Below, in pieces: positions 43,038 through 51,348 of a stretch of DNA of 64,000 nucleotides. A program made the position numbers and the translations under genes. The notes below the pieces were generated by a model. The model was not told the origin of the DNA. It did not search any database and saw nothing but the letters and a program-made list of their open reading frames with translations. Every line of letters starts with the position of its first letter. The first letter of the stretch is position 1. Source of the stretch: Holophagales bacterium (GTDB lineage: Bacteria; Acidobacteriota; Thermoanaerobaculia; Multivoradales; Multivoraceae); contig VXZQ01000014.1 in assembly GCA_009845425.1 (NCBI GenBank), positions 443,263-507,262 on the forward strand. The letters run 5' to 3'.

Positions 43038-45248
43038 TCAGTTGGCCGTGATCAGCACGTTGTCGTAGGAGACCACCGACGGCGAGTAGCCGAGCAGGCC
43101 GGGAGAGCCGCTGCGGATGGGATGCGGGTCGACCGCGGTCACGGTCCAGTCGGCGGGCTCCTCCGTACCGCGTGGCCAGACCTTGCCGCGGATCGTGGCC
43201 GCGTCGCCGGCGCTCTCGACGCGGAGCTTCATGGTGTACCAGCGGTCCATCTCGACCTCGAAGTCGGCCGAGTTCTCGACCCGGAGCTGTGCGGACCAGG
43301 ATCTGATCTGCAGGCGCTGGTGGATGCCGAGCAGGTCCAGGATGTAGCCGCTGTTGATCAGGCCCGCGTCCGACTTGCGGCGGCCCTTCTGCGAGAGCCG
43401 GACATCCGCCTGGATGGTGTAGTCGCCGAGGCTGGGCGGACCGATCAGCAGGGGCGAACGCAGCAGGCCTCGTTCCGCCACCGGCTTGATCAGAATGCTC
43501 TCGCCGTCTTCCTCGGCGATGTCGTAACGTCCGCCGCCGATCCACAGACCGCGCTTGCCGCCGGAGAAGTCCTCGCTCCACGGTAGTGGCGGAAACACCC
43601 GGATCCGCGCCTCGGCTTCGAGATCGCCGCTGTTCGCGATCAGCGCACCGGCGGCGAAGCCCGAGTCGGCGGGGATCGTGAGGCGCGAGCCCGCGGGCTC
43701 CGTGTCGAGTCCTCTGACCGACCATGTGGCTTCGACCGGGCCGAGCGCGCGGCCCATGGCGTCGAAGGCCTCGACCTGGAACTCGTGGGTTTCGCCGGGC
43801 TTCGCGGTCACCTCGGCCGGTACGACGAGCAGCGTCGCGGGCGGTTCTTCCGCCGAGCCTTCGTCTCCGAGGCTGGGCGTGGCTGAGGCGGTCACCTCGA
43901 ACGGTGCGTTCCCGTCGCCAAGGCAGTAGAGGCCCTCTTCCGTCGTGAAGTAGATCCGTCCGTAGGCGATCGCCGCCGACCCGTAGAACTCGGCGTAGCG
44001 TCTGCCGTCGGGCATCCTGATCTCGTGCCGGGCGAGGATCCCGGCGCTGTCGTCGCCGGGTCTGACGATGGCGAAGTGGCCGTTCGTTTCGGGAACGTAG
44101 AGCTTGCCGTCGGCCCAGACGGGCGAAGCCTTGCCGACCGTGCCGATGCTGAGTTCCCAGTGCACGTCGCCGGTGGCCGCTTCAACCGCGGCGAGGTTGC
44201 CCTGGTTGCTCACGACGTACACCCGGCCATCGTGAAGCGCCGGCGAAGGGAAGCCGGCCTTGTTCCGGTTCCAGCGCCACAGTTCGCCGGTCGTTGTGAG
44301 GTCGCCGCTGCCGGTGCCGTCGATCGCGACCACCCGGCCGAGGGTGGCTTCGTCGATGTTCTCCTCGCTGTGGGAGATGAAGACCCGGCCGGCGTCGTCA
44401 ACCGCGGGCGAGACGTTGATGCCGCGCTTCGACAGCTCGAACTCCCAGACCTTCCTGCCGGTCCTGGCCTGCAGCGCGTAGATGTGGCCGTCTGCGTTGC
44501 CGCCGATCAGCAGCCGCTGGCCGTTGATGACCGCGACCACCGGAGTGGATTGGGTGTTCCGGTCGTAGACGTTGCCGCCGGGGGTCGACATCCAGCGCAC
44601 GGCGCCGGTGCGCTTGTCGAAGGCGTAGTAGCGGTGGCGCGGCGGTCCCTGGTTTCCCCAACTGCCGTTGATCATGTTCAGGATGACCTGGTCCTCGTCG
44701 ATGACCGCCGAAGCGGTACGGCCGCCGTAACCCTCGAACCGGCCGTGCTCCTCCTTGAGGGACCGGGACCAGACGACTTCGCCGTCGCGGTCGAGGCACA
44801 GGAAGAGGCCGCTGACGAGTTGCGCGTAGATATAGCCGGTTTCCGGGTCGCCGGTCAGCGACGCCCAGCCGACCCGGTTCATCGCCACGGTGGTCAGGTA
44901 GAGGTTGTAGCGGTTCTCCCAGATCGGCTCGCCGGTTTCCGCGTCGAAGGCCGCGACCACCGCTTGCTGGTCGACGCCGGTTCCGGCGCGGCCGTTGACG
45001 TACACCCGGCCGTCCATCACGACGGGCGTCGAGCGGGCGATGAAGTCCTGTCGCCAGATCAGGTTCTCGCCGTCCGGACTCCAGGTGTCGATCAGGCCGG
45101 TCGACGGGGAGTAGCCGTTCTGGTGGGGACCCCGCCAGGACGTCCATTCGTTGGCTTGGGCCGGCAGGGCGACCAGGCTTGCGGCCAGGACGCCGAGGGC
45201 GGGAAGAGAGGTGAGGTTTCGGGCCGCGGCCCTCGCAGAGTCCGTCAT
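43038..45248 (-). CDS. Exported PQQ-like propeller with C-terminal lectin-like domain
   Basis: This 736-aa protein has a signal peptide (about 32 residues, ending PAQANE) and WTSWRGPHQNGYSP. Next is an eight-bladed PQQ-like propeller with repeats such as FDAETGEPIWE, FDKRTGAVRWMS and LQARTGRKVWEFE, to about 480. A beta-sandwich linker follows, then a C-terminal domain of about 130 residues resembling concanavalin-like DUF1080/LamG modules (DRWYTMKLRVES, GSPGLLGYSPSVVSYDNV). ATG 45248 has only a weak ribosome site. It is the first gene of the sugar cluster on this strand. Confidence 0.87.
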   Translation of the reverse strand: MTDSARAAARNLTSLPALGVLAASLVALPAQANEWTSWRGPHQNGYSPSTGLIDTWSPDGENLIWRQDFIARSTPVVMDGRVYVNGRAGTGVDQQAVVAAFDAETGEPIWENRYNLYLTTVAMNRVGWASLTGDPETGYIYAQLVSGLFLCLDRDGEVVWSRSLKEEHGRFEGYGGRTASAVIDEDQVILNMINGSWGNQGPPRHRYYAFDKRTGAVRWMSTPGGNVYDRNTQSTPVVAVINGQRLLIGGNADGHIYALQARTGRKVWEFELSKRGINVSPAVDDAGRVFISHSEENIDEATLGRVVAIDGTGSGDLTTTGELWRWNRNKAGFPSPALHDGRVYVVSNQGNLAAVEAATGDVHWELSIGTVGKASPVWADGKLYVPETNGHFAIVRPGDDSAGILARHEIRMPDGRRYAEFYGSAAIAYGRIYFTTEEGLYCLGDGNAPFEVTASATPSLGDEGSAEEPPATLLVVPAEVTAKPGETHEFQVEAFDAMGRALGPVEATWSVRGLDTEPAGSRLTIPADSGFAAGALIANSGDLEAEARIRVFPPLPWSEDFSGGKRGLWIGGGRYDIAEEDGESILIKPVAERGLLRSPLLIGPPSLGDYTIQADVRLSQKGRRKSDAGLINSGYILDLLGIHQRLQIRSWSAQLRVENSADFEVEMDRWYTMKLRVESAGDAATIRGKVWPRGTEEPADWTVTAVDPHPIRSGSPGLLGYSPSVVSYDNVLITAN

Positions 45249-45358
45249 TCCGTTGCAGTCTCCAGACCGGTCGTTTCTCGCGGTGCGGTCGCGGGTCGGC
45301 AATGAACCCGGTAGAGTAGCAACAAGCACGACCGGCCCGCAGGGCCAGGAAAGACCCC

Positions 45359-45979
45359 ATGTCGCTCACGCCTGAACTCGAGTCCCGCATCCAGGACATC
45401 GTCGATTCGGCGCCAACCGTTCTCTTCATGAAGGGCAGTCCGGCCGCCCCGCAGTGCGGATTCTCGGCGCAGGTCGTCCAGGTGCTGAACCGCCTCCTGC
45501 CGGCCTACGAGACCTTCGACGTCCTGTCGGACGGCGAGGTTCGCGAGGGCGTCAAGGAGTTCTCGGACTGGCCCACGATCCCGCAGCTCTACATCGGCGG
45601 CGAGTTCATGGGCGGCTGCAACATCGTCAAGGAGATGTACGACAACGGCGAGCTCCACGACGCGCTGGGCATGGAACGCGCGGAGTTGTCCGCCGACCAG
45701 GTCGAGATCACGATTAGCGCCGAGGCAGAGCAGATCCTCCGAAACGCCCAGCAGCAGCAGGGGGCGGAGCTCCACTTCGGCATCGACGCGAAGTTCCAGC
45801 CGTTCCTCGGCTTCGGTCCGGCAGCGGGTAGCGAGCTTCGGGTGCCGGTCGGCGGCCTGTTCTTCCTGCTCGATCGGGACAGTGCGGGGCGGGCGCAGGG
45901 CGCTTCGATCACGGTGGTCGACACCGAGCACGGCCAGCGCCTCGACGTCGATATCCCGGCCGCCCGCGCCGGCGGCTAA
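45359..45979 (+). CDS. Monothiol glutaredoxin fused to a cysteine-free A-type (IscA/HesB)-like domain
   Basis: In this 206-aa protein, residues 1-108 are a Grx4/GrxD-type monothiol glutaredoxin: VLFMKGSPAAPQCGFSAQVV with Cys33 in the CGFS site, WPTIPQLYIGGEFMGGCNIV. Residues about 115-200 look like the HesB/IscA fold (ITISAEAEQILRNAQ, LRVPVGGLFFLLDRDS) but have no cysteine at all, so they cannot bind a cluster in the usual way. CGFS glutaredoxins carry 2Fe-2S clusters in partnership with BolA proteins, and a BolA gene is directly downstream. AGGAAAG precedes ATG 45359. Confidence 0.88.
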   Translation: MSLTPELESRIQDIVDSAPTVLFMKGSPAAPQCGFSAQVVQVLNRLLPAYETFDVLSDGEVREGVKEFSDWPTIPQLYIGGEFMGGCNIVKEMYDNGELHDALGMERAELSADQVEITISAEAEQILRNAQQQQGAELHFGIDAKFQPFLGFGPAAGSELRVPVGGLFFLLDRDSAGRAQGASITVVDTEHGQRLDVDIPAARAGG

Positions 45980-45993
45980 GTCCGCGGAGCGGA

Positions 45994-46269
45994 GTGGAGA
46001 TCGCCGACCAGCCGACGCCGCGGGAGACGGCGGCGCGCATCCGGGAGGCGGTGGCCGCCGCGCTGCCGGACGCCCTCATCGAGGTGACCGGAGAAGGCAA
46101 CCACTTCAGTCTGCGGGTCGAGTCGGCGGCCTTCGGCGGCAAGCGGACGCTGGCTCGCCAGCGGCTGGTGCTGCGGGCGATCGCCCACCTGATGAAGGGC
46201 GACGCCGCCCCTGTCCACGCCATCGACCGGCTCGAGACCGTGGTGCCGGCGGAGGCCGGGGTCCATTAG
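45994..46269 (+). CDS. BolA-family protein
   Basis: This 91-aa protein has the BolA core: IEVTGEGNHFSLRVESAAFGG, RLVLRAIAHLMKG and HAIDRLETV. The conserved cluster-ligand His appears in HAIDRLET. GTG 45994 lies 14 bases after the glutaredoxin stop. BolA-CGFS glutaredoxin pairs bind and pass on 2Fe-2S clusters, and the close placement here supports that pairing. Confidence 0.85.
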   Translation: MEIADQPTPRETAARIREAVAAALPDALIEVTGEGNHFSLRVESAAFGGKRTLARQRLVLRAIAHLMKGDAAPVHAIDRLETVVPAEAGVH

Positions 46270-46333
46270 CTGAGTCGTCACTCAGTGTGGTAGGGTCCGA
46301 TCAACCGCAACCAGACCCTCTGGGAGGAAGCCC

Positions 46334-47668
46334 GTGATGTCACGCCGTTCCCGCTTCGCCGCTCTCGCCGTCATGGTTCTCGTTGTCGCGGCCCCGGTTC
46401 TTGCCGCCGGCCCCAACGAGCCCGACAGCCCCGAAACGATCACGTTCCACGAGGACGTGGAGCCGATCCTGCAGCGCTCCTGCCAGGGTTGCCATCGCCC
46501 CGAGGGCGTCGCCTACGGCGGCATGAAGGCGCCGATGGCTCTGACCACCTACGAAGAGACGCGGCCCTGGGCACGCAGCATCGCGCGGCAGGTGGAAGCG
46601 AAGGAGATGCCGCCGTGGTTCGCGAGCGATGACACCCACGGTCAGTTCACCAACGAGCGGATCCTGACCGCGGAGGAGATCGACACGATCCTCGGCTGGG
46701 CCAAGACCGGCGCCCGCCGCGGTGACCCGGCCAACGCGCCGGAACCGATCGAGTGGCCGACCGGCTGGCTGATCGGCGAGCCCGATCTGGTGCTCGACCT
46801 GGCCGAGCCGTTCTGGGTCGACGACGACGTCAAGGACCTGAACATCAGCCTGAAGGCGGTCATGATCACGGAGGAGATGCTCCCCGAGCCGCGCTGGATC
46901 CAGGCGATCGAGTTCCGCCCCGGCAGCGATGTCGTCCACCACGTGGTCGGTTCGCGGGTCGCTACAGAGACCGAGACGCCCGGAGCTTCCGGACTGCTCG
47001 GCGGCATCGCCCCGGGCACCGAGCCGTTCTACCTTCCCGACGGCGCCGGCCGGCTGCTGATGCCGGGAACGCAGCTCTACTTCTCGATGCACTACAACAA
47101 GGAGCCGGGCGAGGGCACCGGCGTGTGGGACCGTTCCCAGATGGCCTTCAAGTTCCATCCCAAGGACGCGAAGATCGACCGGGTCGCGAAGTGGGAAGGC
47201 GTCGGCAACAGCGACTTCGAGATCCCGCCGGGCCATGAGAACTGGGTCATCGGCGCCTCCAAGGTTTTCGAGTACCCGACGACGATCTACGGTTACCTGC
47301 CGCACTCCCACCTGCGGGGGCTGGACGCCAGGTACACCGCGTACTACCCCGACGGCACCGAGGAGGTCCTCCTCGACGTTCCGGCCTACGACTGGAACTG
47401 GCAGACGAACTACATCTACAAGGAGCCGAAGGACCTGCCGGCCGGAACCCGCGTCGACGTGCTGATGACCTACGTCAACACGGAGGAGCGGAACGAGCAG
47501 ACGGTGCTCGAGCTCGACACGACCCGCGCCGTCCAGTTCGGCGGCCCGACCACCGACGAGATGATGATCGGCTTCATCGACTACTCGGAGGATCGGGGCG
47601 CCGACCTCGTTACCGAGGCAGAAGGCGCGGCTGCGAACGCCACGCCGGCCGCGGGCGGCGGCCAGTAG
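46334..47668 (+). CDS. Exported c-type heme protein with PHM-like copper domain
   Basis: This 444-aa exported protein has a signal peptide (about 25 residues). A heme c module follows: VEPILQRSCQGCHRPEG with C50-Q-G-C53-H54. A longer region resembles the copper type II ascorbate-dependent monooxygenase (PHM) fold, with candidate copper ligands VVHHVVG, FSMHYNKEPG and LPHSHLRGLDARYTAYYPDG. In family terms the heme would feed electrons to a copper site; the substrate is unknown. The start is GTG 46334 or ATG 46337, after TGGGAGGAAG. A C-terminal Ala/Gly tail looks disordered. Confidence 0.85.
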   Translation: MMSRRSRFAALAVMVLVVAAPVLAAGPNEPDSPETITFHEDVEPILQRSCQGCHRPEGVAYGGMKAPMALTTYEETRPWARSIARQVEAKEMPPWFASDDTHGQFTNERILTAEEIDTILGWAKTGARRGDPANAPEPIEWPTGWLIGEPDLVLDLAEPFWVDDDVKDLNISLKAVMITEEMLPEPRWIQAIEFRPGSDVVHHVVGSRVATETETPGASGLLGGIAPGTEPFYLPDGAGRLLMPGTQLYFSMHYNKEPGEGTGVWDRSQMAFKFHPKDAKIDRVAKWEGVGNSDFEIPPGHENWVIGASKVFEYPTTIYGYLPHSHLRGLDARYTAYYPDGTEEVLLDVPAYDWNWQTNYIYKEPKDLPAGTRVDVLMTYVNTEERNEQTVLELDTTRAVQFGGPTTDEMMIGFIDYSEDRGADLVTEAEGAAANATPAAGGGQ

Positions 47669-47698
47669 CGGCTCCGTCACGGCAAGGGCCTTGCGATG

Positions 47699-47735
47699 CG
47701 GCGCGTCCACCTGGTTGGGCGCGCCGTTTCTCTTT
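47699..47735 (+). terminator. Rho-independent terminator after the cytochrome/PHM gene
   Basis: CGGCGCG (47699-47705) pairs perfectly with CGCGCCG (47720-47726) and is followed by TTTCTCTTT. It sits 31 bases after the stop. Confidence 0.75.
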
Positions 47736-47757
47736 GTGAGAATGGCGCGGGCGGATC

Positions 47758-48768
47758 ATGACGACTGAGGGACTCTACGGCGCCGTCGATCTCGGCGGTT
47801 CCCACATCGGACTGGCGCTGGGCTTCGTCGATGTTGATGCCGGCAACTACCGCCTGGTCGCGCGCCGGAACCTCGAAGGCGGCGGCTACGACGGATGGGA
47901 GCCGATGCTCGACCGGATTGCCGAGGGCCTGCTCGAGCTGCAACGGGAGGTTGGCAGGCGTCCGGCCGCGGTCGGCGTCGGTTGTCCCGGATGGGTCGAC
48001 CTCGAGGCCGGCGTCACCCGGTTCCTGCCCAACCTGCCGGGCCAGTGGCGGGATGTGCCGGTTGCTCGCCTGCTCGGCGCGCGCCTGGAGACGCCGGTTC
48101 GTCTTCTGAACGACGTTCGCGCGGCGACGTTGGGAGAGTTCCGCTTTGGCGCCGGTCGTGGCGTGTCGACGATGGCGCTGTTCGCGCTCGGCACCGGGAT
48201 CGGCGGCGGCGTGGTGATCGAGGGCAGGCTGCGCCTGGGACCGCTCGGCTCAGCGGGCGAACTCGGCCACCAGATCGTCGATCCGACCGGTCCTCTCTGC
48301 GGCTGCGGCAACCGGGGATGCCTGGAGGCGGTAGCGAGTGGCCCGGCGATCGGAGGGACCGGCGTTCGGCTCCTGCGCTCGGGTCAGGCGCCCATCCTGC
48401 AGAAGATCGCCGGAGGAGACACCGAGAAGGTCAACGCGGAGACGATGGGCGAGGCGGCTAGGGCAGGCGACGAGGCGGTCACGAAAGAGCTGGAGCGGAT
48501 CGCGGGCCTCGTCGGCATCGCCGCCGCCAACGTCGTCGTCACCTTGCATCCGGAGCTCATCGTGCTCGGAGGCGGCGTCGCCGGCCTCGGCGACCTCCTG
48601 TTCGACGGCGTCAGGCAGACGATCAGGGAACGTGTCCGCGTCTTCCCGACCGACGACGTCCGCGTCGAACCCGCCGCCCTCGGCACGGATGCCGGCCTGG
48701 CGGGCGTGCTGGCGTGGGCGGCGTCAGGCGGCGGGGCGGGTCTCGACGGGGACCGGAATCACGGTTGA
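47758..48768 (+). CDS. ROK-family sugar kinase (glucokinase-like)
   Basis: This 336-aa kinase has phosphate loop YGAVDLGGSHIGLALG, sugar-binding LLNDVRAATLGEF, GTGIGGGVVIEG, ELGHQIVDP and the ROK zinc site CGCGNRGCLEA. The glucokinase-type ATP motif VVVTLHPELIVLGGGVA is present. It probably phosphorylates glucose or N-acetylhexosamine; the repressor-type DNA-binding domain of some ROK proteins is absent. The last 45 bases overlap, tail to tail, the end of the VWA gene on the other strand. Confidence 0.93.
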   Translation: MTTEGLYGAVDLGGSHIGLALGFVDVDAGNYRLVARRNLEGGGYDGWEPMLDRIAEGLLELQREVGRRPAAVGVGCPGWVDLEAGVTRFLPNLPGQWRDVPVARLLGARLETPVRLLNDVRAATLGEFRFGAGRGVSTMALFALGTGIGGGVVIEGRLRLGPLGSAGELGHQIVDPTGPLCGCGNRGCLEAVASGPAIGGTGVRLLRSGQAPILQKIAGGDTEKVNAETMGEAARAGDEAVTKELERIAGLVGIAAANVVVTLHPELIVLGGGVAGLGDLLFDGVRQTIRERVRVFPTDDVRVEPAALGTDAGLAGVLAWAASGGGAGLDGDRNHG

Positions 48769-51348
48769 CGCGCCGTGCCGCCGCCGGCGACGGAGCAGGA
48801 GTTCGGCGAGGAACAGGAGCGTCGCGGCGACCAGGAGGACGGACCAGAGGTCGAAGCGGCGGACGGCGGTGTCGGCGCTGGGGGCAGTGATGGCGCCGAC
48901 GGCGCCCGCGACCGTTTCGTGGAAGAGGCCGGAGGTTTCCGCGGCGAGTTCGGCCAACGCCGCGATGTCGGGGGCGCCGGGGCGGAGTTCGTCGCGGGCG
49001 GGGTAGAAGATCGTGCGGCCCGGGCCGATCGTTTCCGCGGCGCCTGCGGGGCCGGTGTGAACCTCCACGCGGTAGGGCTCGAGGCTCGGCGCGAGCAGCA
49101 TGCCTTCCCCGGACACCAGGCGGTAGAGGCCGGGTCCAGTGCGTTGCAGTGGCGCCTCGATCCGGCGGTCGCCGCGCAGGACGACCAGGCGGGGCGATAG
49201 GTCGCTGCCGAAGCGGCCATCCTCCTCGACCACGCTGAGTGCCGCTTCGAGCACTTCGTCGCGCCGGTCGAGATCGAAGTCCCACTCGGCGCCGGCGCGG
49301 CGGTCGGCGGCGTCGCGGACCACCTGGGCGACGAGCCGGCCCAGCTCGGGCCAGCGCAGCCAGTCGCTTGCCCAGCGCGGTTCGAGGTCGGACGTGAACA
49401 TCCAGGTCTTGCCCAGGCCGACGTAGCGGCTGGCCAGGATCGGATCCGACTCGCCGGCGCCGAGGATGACCTCGGCGCTGTCCTTCGCCACTGCGGCGAT
49501 CCGGCCGTAGAGTTCCGGCGCGCTGGCGACGTCGACTCCCGTCAGGGCGTCCGACTGGCCGCGCAGTTCGACCAGGATCGTCTCCTCACGGGCCGAGTCG
49601 GGGAGTTGGTTCATCGTTTCGTCGATCAGGATGCTCTGGACGGAACTCGGGTCCTCGATCGTGTAGGCGTTGCCGTCGCCCCAGTCGGCGATGTCGGCGA
49701 GCAGTTCCCGGTCGGACTCGACGCCGATCGCGACGGTCGAGACGGTGATCTCCTCCTGCCTCATCCGCAGGACGAGCTGTTCGTACTCGTCGGGGTAGGT
49801 GCGGCCGTCGGAGACCAGGATGACGTGCTTGACCTCGGACTCGACTTCGGAGAGCTGCTCCAGGCAGGCCTCCAGAGCCGGGTAGAAGTTCGTCTGGGCG
49901 CTGGCTTCGATGCGGTCGACCCTCTGGTTCAGTCGCTCCTGGTCGCGAACGAACTGCAGGCCGACGATGTCGTGGGTGTGCCAGTCGAAGGCGACGAGGC
50001 CGAAGCGGTGCTGCTCGTTCAGCATGCCCAGCGCGGCCTTGGCGGCTTCCTTGGCCAGGTCCATCTTCGGGCCCTTCATGCTGTACGACTTGTCGAGAGC
50101 GATCATCAGGGCGACCTCGCTGCGCTCCTCCTCGATCTCGAAGTCGAGCGGCAGAACGCGCTCGAGAGGCGAGTTCCGGTAGCCCTCCTCGCCGAATGTC
50201 TCCTCCCCGGCCACGAAGAGGAGTCCACCGCCTTCTTCCGAAACCCACTCGCCCAGGACCTGCTGGGCCGGTTCCGGGAGGCTGTCGGCGGCAACGTTGC
50301 TGAGCACGACGGCGTCGTAGCTTCGCAGCGACGAAGGGGACAGAGCGGCCCGGTTCGGGATGGACCGGATCACACGCAGGCCCTGCGCCTGGAGCAGTCG
50401 CTGCAGGTCTGCCGAATGGTCCTGGGGTGCGAGCAGCAGGACGCGGTGCGGCGCCACGATCCGCAGGCTGCCTCGCCACATCGCGCCTTCCGAGGCAGCT
50501 CGCGAAGCAGCGGCGCCTTCGCCCGTGCCCAAGACCGCCTCGAAGGTCTGCATCCCGGGCTCGGCGAAGGTCCACTCCAGTTCGACGGTTGTGACGCCCG
50601 GCGAGAGTGCGACGCTGTGCCGCTCCTCGGCGCCGCCGCCGCGCAGGATCAGGGGCGCTTCGGGCAGCGAGGAACGGCTGCCGAGACGGAGCACCCAGCT
50701 GTGGGGCTCTCCCGCGTGCAGCGGCCGGTCGCTCTCGTCGAGTTCGACCGACTCGATCCAGACGGGGGGCGCCGTCCGGCCGAGGGCCGCTGTGTCGACA
50801 CGGAGGTCCGGGTACTCGGCCGCGACCCGCGCGCCGACGCCCGCGAGGCGCTGCCCATCGGAAAGGAGCAGCACCCGGCGCACGCGATCGGGACGCAGCG
50901 TCGCGGCGGCCTGACGGAGGGCTGCGCCCGGCCGCGTGTTGCCGCGGTCCAGAGCGGCTGCGCCAGCCGAGGCGGTGCTGGAATCGGCTACTTCGAGCCG
51001 CCTCAGGTCCGCTGGTCCGGCGACGGTGGCGGCCCGATCGGCGTAGGCGAAGAGGCGCGCCGGACCGTCCGGACCACCGCTCTCGATTGCCTCGAGGGCC
51101 CGGTTCAGGCTGGCCGGCTCGATGCTGGCCGAGACATCGACCAGAACGGCCACGTCGAGTTCGCGCGTACGCCAGGTCGCGACCGGCTCCGCCAGAGCCA
51201 GCACGACGGCGATCAACAGCGAACCGCGCACCCACAGCAGTCGCCGTCGCTGCCGATCTGGCCGGTTGCTGCGCTGCGACCACAGAAGTGCCGCGACCGG
51301 CACCGCGGCCAGCAGCCAGAGCGGCTCCTGCAGGGCGATCGGCATCAA
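48724..51348 (-). CDS. Large membrane protein with two VWA domains and a GATase-like domain
   Basis: This 874-aa protein has N-terminal membrane segments (LWLLAAVPVAALLW and GSLLIAVVLALAEP). A first VWA domain has metal site D71-V-S-A-S. A glutamine-amidotransferase-like region follows (VLLLAPQDHSADLQRLLQAQG, about 300-400), then a second VWA with D419-K-S-Y-S. A C-terminal membrane helix (LLVAATLLFLAELLL) and a basic tail close the protein. Two intact metal sites in one chain are unusual. It is the last gene of the MoxR-DUF58-BatA-like operon and overlaps the gene before it by 4 bases. Confidence 0.88.
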   Translation of the reverse strand: MMPIALQEPLWLLAAVPVAALLWSQRSNRPDRQRRRLLWVRGSLLIAVVLALAEPVATWRTRELDVAVLVDVSASIEPASLNRALEAIESGGPDGPARLFAYADRAATVAGPADLRRLEVADSSTASAGAAALDRGNTRPGAALRQAAATLRPDRVRRVLLLSDGQRLAGVGARVAAEYPDLRVDTAALGRTAPPVWIESVELDESDRPLHAGEPHSWVLRLGSRSSLPEAPLILRGGGAEERHSVALSPGVTTVELEWTFAEPGMQTFEAVLGTGEGAAASRAASEGAMWRGSLRIVAPHRVLLLAPQDHSADLQRLLQAQGLRVIRSIPNRAALSPSSLRSYDAVVLSNVAADSLPEPAQQVLGEWVSEEGGGLLFVAGEETFGEEGYRNSPLERVLPLDFEIEEERSEVALMIALDKSYSMKGPKMDLAKEAAKAALGMLNEQHRFGLVAFDWHTHDIVGLQFVRDQERLNQRVDRIEASAQTNFYPALEACLEQLSEVESEVKHVILVSDGRTYPDEYEQLVLRMRQEEITVSTVAIGVESDRELLADIADWGDGNAYTIEDPSSVQSILIDETMNQLPDSAREETILVELRGQSDALTGVDVASAPELYGRIAAVAKDSAEVILGAGESDPILASRYVGLGKTWMFTSDLEPRWASDWLRWPELGRLVAQVVRDAADRRAGAEWDFDLDRRDEVLEAALSVVEEDGRFGSDLSPRLVVLRGDRRIEAPLQRTGPGLYRLVSGEGMLLAPSLEPYRVEVHTGPAGAAETIGPGRTIFYPARDELRPGAPDIAALAELAAETSGLFHETVAGAVGAITAPSADTAVRRFDLWSVLLVAATLLFLAELLLRRRRRHGASTVIPVPVETRPAA

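Noticed and set aside
46270..46285. Hairpin CTGAGT-CGTC-ACTCAG after bolA as a terminator
   Set aside because: The stem is only 6 bp and is not followed by a T-run, so it was not called.
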